Source: an uncultured Bacteroidota bacterium (GTDB taxonomy: Bacteria > Bacteroidota > Bacteroidia > UKL13-3). From it: DNA of 64,000 nt. Below, in pieces: positions 46,592 to 54,251 of this stretch. A program made the translations under genes and the position numbers. The stretch lies in assembly GCA_903910445.1 (NCBI GenBank), contig CAIVZR010000006.1, positions 66,127 to 130,126 of the forward strand, read 5' to 3'. Below the pieces are notes generated by a model that was given only the letters and a program-made list of their open reading frames with translations, did not search any database and had not been told where the DNA came from. Every line of letters begins with the position of its first letter. Position 1 is the first letter of the stretch.

Positions 46592-48226
46592 ATGCTAAAA
46601 AAATTCTGGCAGCTTCATAGCATCGATATTCTATGGTTGATTACCTTATTATTATGTGGCTTAAAATTTACACAACACCTTCCAGGTATTATCGACTATC
46701 CTATTAGTGATGAAGGTGCTTATTTGCAAGATGGATTGGATATCCCGCTGCATGGGGTAAAGCCTGTGTATTGGGGCAGTTTATATAATATTTGGTATTA
46801 TATAGGCTCTTTAATTATTCCAGATAAAATAATGCTATTCTATGCTCATGTAAAATTTATTACCATTGGTATTCCACTTCTCTTTTTCATATTATTACGC
46901 CAAATTGGATTTTCGCCTTGGGTAAGTTTTATTACTTCATTTCTTTATCTCATTTCCTTTGGTAATTTATATATCTTTCATAAGGCCAATCATACCGCTT
47001 TATTTCTTATGTTAGTGGTATTGGTACTTGGATATAAATTACATCAATCAAAACATTTCTGGTTATTGGCATCTATTAGTATTTTGGTAAGTGCATTTAT
47101 TCGCCCCGAATTATTCATTGCATTTTGGTTTGCAATTGGGTATTATATTTTTCTTACGATAAAAAGCGAAGGCTCCTTGATAAATAAATTAGCAACAGTA
47201 ATTTCTTTGGTTCTAATTACCATCTATCTTTCTACACTTATGTTTGGACATGAAACACGCAGTTTCTATACATTTCAACAAAATTTCTCGGCCAATTGGG
47301 TACAGTGGAATCAAATTGATTTGGATCCCGATCAAAATAGTGTGCTCATTTTTAAAACAGCCTTCGGTGATGTGAATTCTATCTCAGAAGCTATTATGTC
47401 CAATCCCTCTTTATTTATTAAAAATTGCGGATGGAATATCTGGGGCTTTGGAGAAAATTATCTCAAGTTGGGATTTACCCATTTCAATATTTTATTACCA
47501 GCCACAGAGCGAGCGTATACCCTTTGGGAAGCTTTACTTTTACTTCTGCCAATGATTGCTTTAGGTTGGATTTACCATCCAAAAACTTCATCGTTAAAAA
47601 AAGTCATCAGCGAAAATTCGAGCTGGCTCCTTTTTTCTGCAATGCTTTTAATACCCTCATTAGCAATTAATATTTTATTTTTTCCTCGATTCAACTTTAT
47701 CGTATTGCCAATATTTCTAACCTTTTTATTGACTCCGCTCCTGATTTTTAAAAATATAAAATGGTCACCACCTAAGTTAAGCGCTATTGCAATCGCTATT
47801 CTCTTTTTTGTTTTTGTTCCGGTTCCAGGCAAAGGTGATAATTGGTATTTCGCACCACTTAAAAAGAACAATAACTTCGACAAAACACCTATAAAGAATA
47901 CTGTTGAAGCCATTCAACAATTACCATTAAAACATGCCGTAGTGAGCTTTTTAGCTGAGAAGGCCATTTATCAATACACCGATAAATTAATCAATGGGGC
48001 TTATAGTTTTCATCAAGGCATACGAATTGATGAGTTCATTGATGAGAATAATATCGGCTTATTTGTAATTAGTGATGTGTTGCTTACCAATAATATGGTG
48101 AATGAAATTACGGGCTTCAATGCCCTTTTGCAGGACCCTGAACAATTTCATTTCCGGAAAATTTCCATAGAGAATTCATCCAATTATTTATTGGTTCGCA
48201 CGGATGAATTAAATGAATCGAATTAA
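46592..48226 (+). CDS. GT-C type membrane glycosyltransferase (family 39-like)
   Basis: The 544-residue protein has about ten membrane helices. An early periplasmic loop carries the acidic pair in YPISDEGAYLQDGL, placed like the catalytic Asp of GT-C enzymes. The C-terminal ~100 residues are soluble. Such proteins use polyprenyl-phosphate sugars to decorate glycans or proteins at the periplasmic face. It is the last gene of the glycan cluster and converges with fabI with 3 nt between the stops. Confidence 0.68.
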   Translation: MLKKFWQLHSIDILWLITLLLCGLKFTQHLPGIIDYPISDEGAYLQDGLDIPLHGVKPVYWGSLYNIWYYIGSLIIPDKIMLFYAHVKFITIGIPLLFFILLRQIGFSPWVSFITSFLYLISFGNLYIFHKANHTALFLMLVVLVLGYKLHQSKHFWLLASISILVSAFIRPELFIAFWFAIGYYIFLTIKSEGSLINKLATVISLVLITIYLSTLMFGHETRSFYTFQQNFSANWVQWNQIDLDPDQNSVLIFKTAFGDVNSISEAIMSNPSLFIKNCGWNIWGFGENYLKLGFTHFNILLPATERAYTLWEALLLLLPMIALGWIYHPKTSSLKKVISENSSWLLFSAMLLIPSLAINILFFPRFNFIVLPIFLTFLLTPLLIFKNIKWSPPKLSAIAIAILFFVFVPVPGKGDNWYFAPLKKNNNFDKTPIKNTVEAIQQLPLKHAVVSFLAEKAIYQYTDKLINGAYSFHQGIRIDEFIDENNIGLFVISDVLLTNNMVNEITGFNALLQDPEQFHFRKISIENSSNYLLVRTDELNESN

Positions 48227-48229
48227 AAA

Positions 48230-49027
48230 TTAAAGTCCGTTTACCACTTCGTTACTTACCCCAGTGAATGAAAATCCTCCATCGTGAAATAAATTCTGCA
48301 TGGTTACCATTCGGGTATAATCGCTAAATAAACTAATGCAATATTTGGCGCAATCGTCTGCACTTGCATTGCCCAATGGACTCATCTTTTCGGCATAATC
48401 AAAAAAACCATCAAATCCTTTTACACCACCACCGGCTCTGGTTCGTGTGGGCGATTGAGAAATAGAATTAACTCTCACCTTCTTAGCTTTCCCATAATGA
48501 TAACCAAAGCTGCGAGTAATCGATTCGAGCAATGCTTTTGCATCGGCCATTTCATTATAATCAGGAAATACACGTTGTGCTGCGATATAAGAGAGTGTAA
48601 CTACGCTCCCCCATTCATTTATTGCATCTTGTCTTAAACATGTTTGTAATACACGATGAAACGACATGGCACTAATATCCATCGTCTTATGCATGTGCTC
48701 ATAATCCAAATCAGTATAGCTTCTTTCTTTTCTGATATTTAAACTCATACCTACCGAGTGAAGTACGAAATCGAGTTTGCCTCCCAACACTTGCATGCTT
48801 TGTGCAATAAGATTCTCTATATCTTCCGTTTTAGTTACATCGGCAGCAATAATAGCAGCGCCAGTAGCAGTAGCAAGCTCATTTATATTGCCCATTCTAA
48901 TGGCAATTGGAGCGTTTGTCAATACAAATGAGGCACCTTCCACATGCGCTCTCTCGGCTACTTTCCAAGCAATCGATTGTTGGTCGAGTGCACCGAAAAT
49001 AATTCCTCTTTTTCCGTTTAGAATCAT
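48230..49027 (-). CDS. fabI: Enoyl-[acyl-carrier-protein] reductase
   Basis: The 265-residue SDR enzyme reduces enoyl-ACP with NADH in fatty acid elongation. The FabI-specific features are the N-terminal GIIFGALDQQSIAWKVA nucleotide loop, LHSVGMS and the catalytic Tyr-x6-Lys (YNEMADAK), with a first Tyr in LSYIAAQRV. The Bacteroidota form has the flipping loop around QSPTRTRAGGG, slightly different from E. coli. Confidence 0.92.
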   Translation of the reverse strand: MILNGKRGIIFGALDQQSIAWKVAERAHVEGASFVLTNAPIAIRMGNINELATATGAAIIAADVTKTEDIENLIAQSMQVLGGKLDFVLHSVGMSLNIRKERSYTDLDYEHMHKTMDISAMSFHRVLQTCLRQDAINEWGSVVTLSYIAAQRVFPDYNEMADAKALLESITRSFGYHYGKAKKVRVNSISQSPTRTRAGGGVKGFDGFFDYAEKMSPLGNASADDCAKYCISLFSDYTRMVTMQNLFHDGGFSFTGVSNEVVNGL

Positions 49028-49051
49028 CTGGAAATATATAAAATGGATTAT

Positions 49052-49801
49052 TTATAAAGTGGCCAATATCTTTTTTGACTCCGACTGATAACCAGGATCA
49101 TCGGGGGTTACAGCCTTCATTACGCCCACTTTGGTATAGGCTGTTTTGGCATTGGCTTTATCTCCATTAAGCCTGTACATTCTTCCCAAATCAAATTGAT
49201 ATAGAATATAATTCGGCTCTAACTCATTGGCTTTTTTGCAGTATTGAATTGCTTTATCCTTTGATGCTTCTGGGAGTCCTCCAAAAAATTTATCTGCCAC
49301 CTGACGTTCCATCCAATTGAGTTCACTCACCTCTAAATGCCATACTGCCAATACATGATTTGAAGCCGCATGATTCGGACTTAACTCCACGGCCCGTTCG
49401 GCAAATTTTTTAATTTCACGTACTGCCGCAATTTTCTCTTTGGTATCGCTAATGAGTGCTATTCGTCCCATGGCAACAGCCATTACATAATTGCTTTGGA
49501 CATCGTTGGCATTTATTTTAAGGGACTTCTCCGCATAGTTTTTTGCAATAATATAATATTCCTTTTGCTTTGCTGGATCAGCTTCCCTGCGCCCAATTCT
49601 AGACGATAATAAACTACAATTCCATAAGGCTTCGTAATTATTCATGTCGAAAGCCAATACTTGCTTGTATTTAGCCAGTGCCTCTATTTCTTTAAATTGA
49701 GCACCCAATGACCTTGCTTCCTTTAAGGTTTTGTCGGCCATAGTTTGGGCAGAGGCAGTAGAGATAAGGAATAATGTAATTATGAATAAGAATTGTTTCA
49801 T
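49052..49801 (-). CDS. Secreted TPR protein
   Basis: The start is ATG 49801 (MKQFLFIITLFLISTASAQ), because the longer frame from 49852 begins inside the -33 element of the promoter. The 249-residue protein has a signal peptide. It then has four or five TPR-like helix pairs (ALAKYKQVLAFDMNNYEALWN, YAEKSLKINANDVQSNYVMA, FAERAVELSPNHAASNHVLA, YCKKANELEPNYILYQFDLG) of the regulator-of-microtubule-dynamics type. Probably a periplasmic scaffold; the partner is unknown. Confidence 0.75.
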   Translation of the reverse strand: MKQFLFIITLFLISTASAQTMADKTLKEARSLGAQFKEIEALAKYKQVLAFDMNNYEALWNCSLLSSRIGRREADPAKQKEYYIIAKNYAEKSLKINANDVQSNYVMAVAMGRIALISDTKEKIAAVREIKKFAERAVELSPNHAASNHVLAVWHLEVSELNWMERQVADKFFGGLPEASKDKAIQYCKKANELEPNYILYQFDLGRMYRLNGDKANAKTAYTKVGVMKAVTPDDPGYQSESKKILATL

Positions 49802-49822
49802 TATAATTATGTTGATTGTATG

Positions 49823-49853
49823 CAAAAATAAAGGTTGTAGGTCAAATGCCAAA
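49823..49853 (-). promoter_or_regulatory. Full-consensus promoter for the TPR gene; decides its start
   Basis: On the minus strand TTTG (49850-49853), 19 nt, then TATTTTTG (49823-49830). The start codon follows at 49801. Confidence 0.75.
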
Positions 49854-49950
49854 CGATTATTTACGTGTTGTGTTTTTAAGACTTATATTAGAATTCCACT
49901 ACGATACCTTTTGTGTAAAAAATTTGCTATTTCATAATCCAGCCTCCAAG

Positions 49951-49958
49951 TATCTTTG
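49951..49958 (+). promoter_or_regulatory. -7 element of the HAD gene
   Basis: TATCTTTG ends 4 nt before ATG 49963, which predicts a leaderless transcript. It also rules out the upstream in-frame start at 49816. TTTG at 49923-49926 lies 24 nt upstream, longer than usual. Confidence 0.55.
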
Positions 49959-49962
49959 TAAT

Positions 49963-50388
49963 ATGTTAGATAAAGAACTCCACACACTCACAGATGCCGA
50001 GGGTCATCACCTGAGTCCGGTATTGAATGAAGAAGTGAAGAATTACCTCATTGATATTGATGGTACAGTATGCGATGATGTTCCCAACGAGGAGCCATGG
50101 CGCATGGAAACAGCCGAGGTGTATATAGATGCTTTGGACATTGTAAATAAATGGTACGATCAAGGGCATATCATCACCTTTTTCACATCACGAACAAGCA
50201 ACTTGGCCGAAATCACCGAAAAATGGTTACAAGAAAAAGGATTTAAATATCATGGGGTACTTTACAATAAACCTCGAGGAGGAAATTATCATTGGATCGA
50301 CAACCATATCGTTCGTGCTACTCGCTTCAAGGGTAAGTTCACCGATTTGGTAGTTAAAAATAAGAAGGTGGAAGTATTTAAGAGATAG
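49963..50388 (+). CDS. HAD-superfamily small phosphatase-like protein
   Basis: The 141-residue protein carries HAD motif I (LIDIDGTVCDD, nucleophile and acid Asp), motif II FFTSRT, a motif III Lys in NKPRGGNYH, and motif IV WIDNH. It is a minimal HAD without a large cap. Homologues in this phylum are often labelled phosphoheptose-related without proof. The start is set by the promoter element just upstream. Its last 11 nt overlap the convergent cyclase gene. Substrate unknown. Confidence 0.78.
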   Translation: MLDKELHTLTDAEGHHLSPVLNEEVKNYLIDIDGTVCDDVPNEEPWRMETAEVYIDALDIVNKWYDQGHIITFFTSRTSNLAEITEKWLQEKGFKYHGVLYNKPRGGNYHWIDNHIVRATRFKGKFTDLVVKNKKVEVFKR

Positions 50389-51901
50389 GTTTTATCTCAC
50401 TGTCGATAAAATACATTTCGACTTCGCCCTTGTTCTTGGCATAAAGCTTACCTCGATGTGTGCATCTGAAATGGCTCTTCACTAAATTAAAGGTGGCCTC
50501 GCTAATATTAACTTTTCCTGGCTCACTATTTTGTTCCATACGTGCTGCGGTGTTCACGGTATCTCCCCAAATATCGTAAGCAAACTTTTTGCTACCTACA
50601 ACTCCCGCTACCAATGGACCTGTGTGAATACCAATTCGGATTTCAAAATACGGCTTATCGGTACCATCGCGTTCATTTTTAATTTTTTCCATGAACTGCT
50701 GTATCTCCAGTGCTGCACGAACTACCTTCAATGGGTCATGGGTATTGGCAATGGGAATACCGCCTGCACATAAATAGGCATCTCCAATCGTCTTAATTTT
50801 TTCAATATTGTATTTACCTACGATATCATCGAAAGCCCTAAAACAATAATCAATTTCATCTACTAAATGCTTCGGTGATAAACGTTCAGATATTTTTGTG
50901 AAGTCCTTAAAATCGGTGAATAACACAGTTACTTGCTCGTAATTGCGGGCCTGAGCCGAACCGCTTGCCTTGAGTTCATTGGCCAATTCAAGAGGTAAAA
51001 TATTCAATAGTAGCTCCTCACTTCTTCTTCTTTCTTCTTCAATAATTTTATTTTTTGTAGAAAGCTGCATGGTGGTTCGGCGTTGAAACAAGAAGAACAA
51101 TGCCATCAAAACCGCCAATACCAATCCCGAAATTGCAAAACCGGTGGTGATGATTTGTTGCTTTTTATGGTTCTCATTTTCGGCATCCTTGAGCTGAATA
51201 TCTTGTTCCTGAAGCTTTGTCAACATCTCCAAACGATCTTTCTCTTCCTGAGTTTGAACAATTACCTCGTCTTTTGTTTTGATTGTTTCCTTTTGTTCAA
51301 CAATGGTTTTATTGGCACTTGAGAGTTGCTCTTGCTTTGCCTTTATCTCTTTCGATCGTTTTTCCGCCTCTTCTTTCGAAATTTTTCCTTCTGCGGCCAG
51401 ACGTTCATTCTCTATTTGTTGACGTTTGGCCTCTTCCATCTGACGCTCATTCTCCTCTTGTTGTCGTTTCAATTCATCTTCCTTAAGCTTTCGCTTCATC
51501 TCCTCCTCTCGCGCTATCTTTTCACTGTCATCGGTAAGCTGGCTCTTTGTTTTTTGTGCGTTATACTCGTAAATTTTAGCTTGAATTTTATTGCCATCCC
51601 TCTTGTAAATATTCGACATATTGGTGTATGCCTCTGCCAAACCACGTTTGTAGCCAATTTTTTCGGCTAGCAAAGATGCGTCTTTTGCATACTTCAATGG
51701 CTGATCCCAAAAATCTTCAGCCACTTCTTCCGTGGTGGTAAGAAATTCTTGCGCAATTTTATTCATTATGTCTACACGCGATTTATCATCAGGTGCAGCA
51801 TTGAGTTGCTGAATATATTGCGTTATAAGCTTGCGGTTTTGAGCCTGAACTTTCACTGCAAATACAGAAAGCATGGCAATCAAAATCAATAATCTTTTCA
51901 T
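50378..51901 (-). CDS. Receptor-like adenylate cyclase with periplasmic TPR/coiled-coil region
   Basis: The 507-residue protein has a signal peptide (MKRLLILIAMLSVFAVKVQAQ) and a TPR-like stretch (~25-115, GLAEAYTNMSNIYKRDGNKIQA). A ~130-residue charged coiled coil follows, then one membrane helix (~253-273, GFAISGLVLAVLMALFFLF), a signalling linker LLLNILPLEL and a class III cyclase domain (~320-500). Metal Asp are in FTDFKDF and TIGDAY. Adenine-specific Lys and Asp are present (EKIKTIGD, YDIWGDTVNTAARM). cAMP should be made in the cytosol in response to a periplasmic cue. The catalytic domain is close to that at 21356. Confidence 0.87.
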   Translation of the reverse strand: MKRLLILIAMLSVFAVKVQAQNRKLITQYIQQLNAAPDDKSRVDIMNKIAQEFLTTTEEVAEDFWDQPLKYAKDASLLAEKIGYKRGLAEAYTNMSNIYKRDGNKIQAKIYEYNAQKTKSQLTDDSEKIAREEEMKRKLKEDELKRQQEENERQMEEAKRQQIENERLAAEGKISKEEAEKRSKEIKAKQEQLSSANKTIVEQKETIKTKDEVIVQTQEEKDRLEMLTKLQEQDIQLKDAENENHKKQQIITTGFAISGLVLAVLMALFFLFQRRTTMQLSTKNKIIEEERRRSEELLLNILPLELANELKASGSAQARNYEQVTVLFTDFKDFTKISERLSPKHLVDEIDYCFRAFDDIVGKYNIEKIKTIGDAYLCAGGIPIANTHDPLKVVRAALEIQQFMEKIKNERDGTDKPYFEIRIGIHTGPLVAGVVGSKKFAYDIWGDTVNTAARMEQNSEPGKVNISEATFNLVKSHFRCTHRGKLYAKNKGEVEMYFIDSEIKPIS

Positions 51902-51987
51902 TTTGGGCTAATGTTTCAAGAAATATATAAAGTTCCAAACCTACATCATTTTTTTTCAAAAAGCAAAGGTATTTTAAAATGTTTCTC

Positions 51988-51995
51988 TATTTTTG
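51988..51995 (+). promoter_or_regulatory. -7 element of rpoN
   Basis: TATTTTTG ends 7 nt before ATG 52003. The in-frame ATG at 51979 lies upstream of it and is therefore unlikely to be used. Confidence 0.45.
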
Positions 51996-52002
51996 TCCGA
52001 AC

Positions 52003-53532
52003 ATGTTAAAACAAAATCTTCAACAAAAGTTACAGCAGAAACTGAGCCCTCAACAAATTCAGTTTATTAAACTGCTGCAATTAAATACCGTTGATTTTGA
52101 AGAACGTGTAGAGCAAGAGCTTATTGAAAACCCTGCCATTGAAGATGCAAAGACAGATGAGGACAATGAAGGAGAAATGCAGGATTATAATAATACCCAA
52201 ACCGCCGAAGATATTACCCCAGTAAACTCGGAAGAGAAAGAGTTTGATGGACCTACCGACGATCTTGCCGAATTTGAAACACCCTCTGAAGACCCCTTTG
52301 AAGACGACCTCTTCGATTTAAGCAGTTATACCGATATCGACGATAATGAAGGCTTTCATTTAGGTGAAGATTTGACTGGTGACGAAGATCCGCGAGAATT
52401 TTTTATAGCCACAACAAGTACCTTTCACGAAAATCTTAAAGAACAACTTACCGCTTTTAAACTTACTGAAGCCGAACATCAACTCGCCGAGTACATAATT
52501 GGTAGCATTGACGATGATGGTTATTTGAGAAGATCGTTACCTGCCATGGTTAACGATATTGCTTTCTCTCTAAATACCGAAACCACGCCTCATGCTTTGG
52601 AGCAATTGCTTAAACTCATCCAAACTATGGAACCCGCTGGTATTGGCGCCCGCGACCTACAAGAATGCCTTTTACTTCAGCTAAGACGTAGAGATAAGAA
52701 TGTAATTGCTGTTAAGCTAGCTATTAAAATCATCGAACATTATATGGATGAATTTAGTAAAAAGCATTACGACAAACTCATGAAACGCCTCGAGATTAAT
52801 AACGATCAGTTGAAAGAGGCCATCGACTTAATTGCCCATTTAAATCCGAAACCTGGTGAAAGTGCTGCTGAATTAAAATCGCAATATATCATTCCCGACT
52901 TCATCCTTACCAACAATAACGGAATCTTAGAAGTTACTCTGAATTCGCGTAATGCCCCCGAACTAAATATCAGCAGAAGTTATAAAGAAGCCTTACAGGG
53001 TTACGAAAAATCGGCAAAGCCTACCCGCGAACAACGAGATGCGGTGCAATTCATCAAACAAAAGTTGGATGGAGCAAAATGGTTCATTGATAGTGTAAAA
53101 CAGCGCCAACATACCCTCTTAAATACCATGCGCGCTATCGTACATCAGCAATATGATTACTTTCTTACTGGCGACGAAAAAAAGTTGAAGCCTATGATTT
53201 TGAAGAATATTGCTGAAGAAGTAAAAATGGATATCAGCACTATTTCGCGCGTAGCGAATAGTAAATATGTTGAAACCGATTTTGGGGTCATCTCTCTAAA
53301 ATTCTTTTTTAGCGAGGGCATTCAAACCGAAGATGGAGAAGAGGTTTCTAATCGCGAAGTGAAGAAAATTTTGCAAGATGCCATCAGTGTAGAAGATAAG
53401 AAAAAACCTATTCCAGATGAAAAGCTAATGGAAATCTTGAAAGAAAAAGGGTACTCTATCGCCCGCAGAACAGTGGCAAAATATCGCGAACAACTTAGCA
53501 TTCCAGTTGCCCGTATGCGTAAAGAACTCTAA
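52003..53532 (+). CDS. rpoN: RNA polymerase sigma-54 factor
   Basis: The start at 52003 gives 509 residues beginning MLKQNLQQKLQQKLSPQQIQ, the Gln/Leu-rich activator-interacting region. An acidic linker covers about 50-130. The core-binding and DNA-binding parts follow, with DISTISRVANSKYVETDFG and the RpoN box ARRTVAKYRE near the C-terminus. It directs polymerase to -24/-12 promoters, needing an AAA+ activator; none is in this window. A GTG-started membrane gene follows by 27 nt. Confidence 0.95.
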   Translation: MLKQNLQQKLQQKLSPQQIQFIKLLQLNTVDFEERVEQELIENPAIEDAKTDEDNEGEMQDYNNTQTAEDITPVNSEEKEFDGPTDDLAEFETPSEDPFEDDLFDLSSYTDIDDNEGFHLGEDLTGDEDPREFFIATTSTFHENLKEQLTAFKLTEAEHQLAEYIIGSIDDDGYLRRSLPAMVNDIAFSLNTETTPHALEQLLKLIQTMEPAGIGARDLQECLLLQLRRRDKNVIAVKLAIKIIEHYMDEFSKKHYDKLMKRLEINNDQLKEAIDLIAHLNPKPGESAAELKSQYIIPDFILTNNNGILEVTLNSRNAPELNISRSYKEALQGYEKSAKPTREQRDAVQFIKQKLDGAKWFIDSVKQRQHTLLNTMRAIVHQQYDYFLTGDEKKLKPMILKNIAEEVKMDISTISRVANSKYVETDFGVISLKFFFSEGIQTEDGEEVSNREVKKILQDAISVEDKKKPIPDEKLMEILKEKGYSIARRTVAKYREQLSIPVARMRKEL

Positions 53533-53559
53533 TATATAGCTAGCAGCTTCCACTTACTT

Positions 53560-54177
53560 GTGAATGATTTAACACCCGCACAAAAACGCGCCTATTATCT
53601 TTCTGCTATCACCCACCCTGTGTTTATGCCAGTAATTGGATTTGTTGTTTTCAATGAATTCAATATCATGTCGTTTCATGGGAAGGCTTTCTTAATATTA
53701 CTTGGGGTATACTCGCTTACAGTAGTAGCACTCCCTTTGTATTTTATCTTTTCATTAAAACGAAGTGGATATATAGAGAGTTATGAAATGCATACCCTAA
53801 AAGAAAGAAGGTTACCATTATTATTTACCTCAGGTGCCATGCTCTTTAATTACTACCTCATGCAAAGAGCCAATATGCTTGGCATCTATCAAATTTACTT
53901 CCTAAGCACCGCAGCGGCTGCCATTGTATCCCTGGCAATTAGCTCCTTTTATAAAATAAGTTTGCATACCATAGGCATCGGTTTCCTCTTTGGATTGGGA
54001 TTGGTACTTTCAAGTTTAGGCCAATCCGATATGCGATGGTATTTGATATTGATTGCGATTACTGCAGGCATCGTTGGATATTGCCGCTTGATTTTGAATG
54101 CACATAATCATACCCAAATTTATTTAGGCTTTATTGTAGGCGCAATTTGTGCGTCGGGTATGCTTTTCTTCCTATAA
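53560..54177 (+). CDS. Polytopic membrane protein, PAP2-like
   Basis: The 205-residue protein starts at GTG and has about six membrane helices. A KERRLP stretch after helix two and LNAHNHTQIYLGFIVGA in the last part resemble degenerate PAP2 phosphatase motifs (KxxxxxxRP and the His-containing third motif). The central SGH motif is not evident, so enzyme activity is uncertain. It is probably cotranscribed with rpoN. A shared hairpin terminator follows. Confidence 0.5.
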   Translation: MNDLTPAQKRAYYLSAITHPVFMPVIGFVVFNEFNIMSFHGKAFLILLGVYSLTVVALPLYFIFSLKRSGYIESYEMHTLKERRLPLLFTSGAMLFNYYLMQRANMLGIYQIYFLSTAAAAIVSLAISSFYKISLHTIGIGFLFGLGLVLSSLGQSDMRWYLILIAITAGIVGYCRLILNAHNHTQIYLGFIVGAICASGMLFFL

Positions 54178-54202
54178 TTCGTAAAACTTTTTATATCATT
54201 AT

Positions 54203-54235
54203 AAAGGCGCCCTTACTAATTAAGAGCGCCTTTGT
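54203..54235. terminator. Bidirectional terminator between convergent genes
   Basis: The stem AAAGGCGC/GCGCCTTT (54203-54210 with 54226-54233) lies between the convergent PAP2-like gene and the TonB receptor gene. Flanking A and T residues allow function on both strands. Confidence 0.65.
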
Positions 54236-54251
54236 TAAATCTAATGAAATA

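Noticed and set aside
49816-49962. HAD protein starting at 49816.
   Set aside because: The extra 49 codons cross the divergent TPR promoter and the -7 element at 49951; the HAD fold needs none of them.
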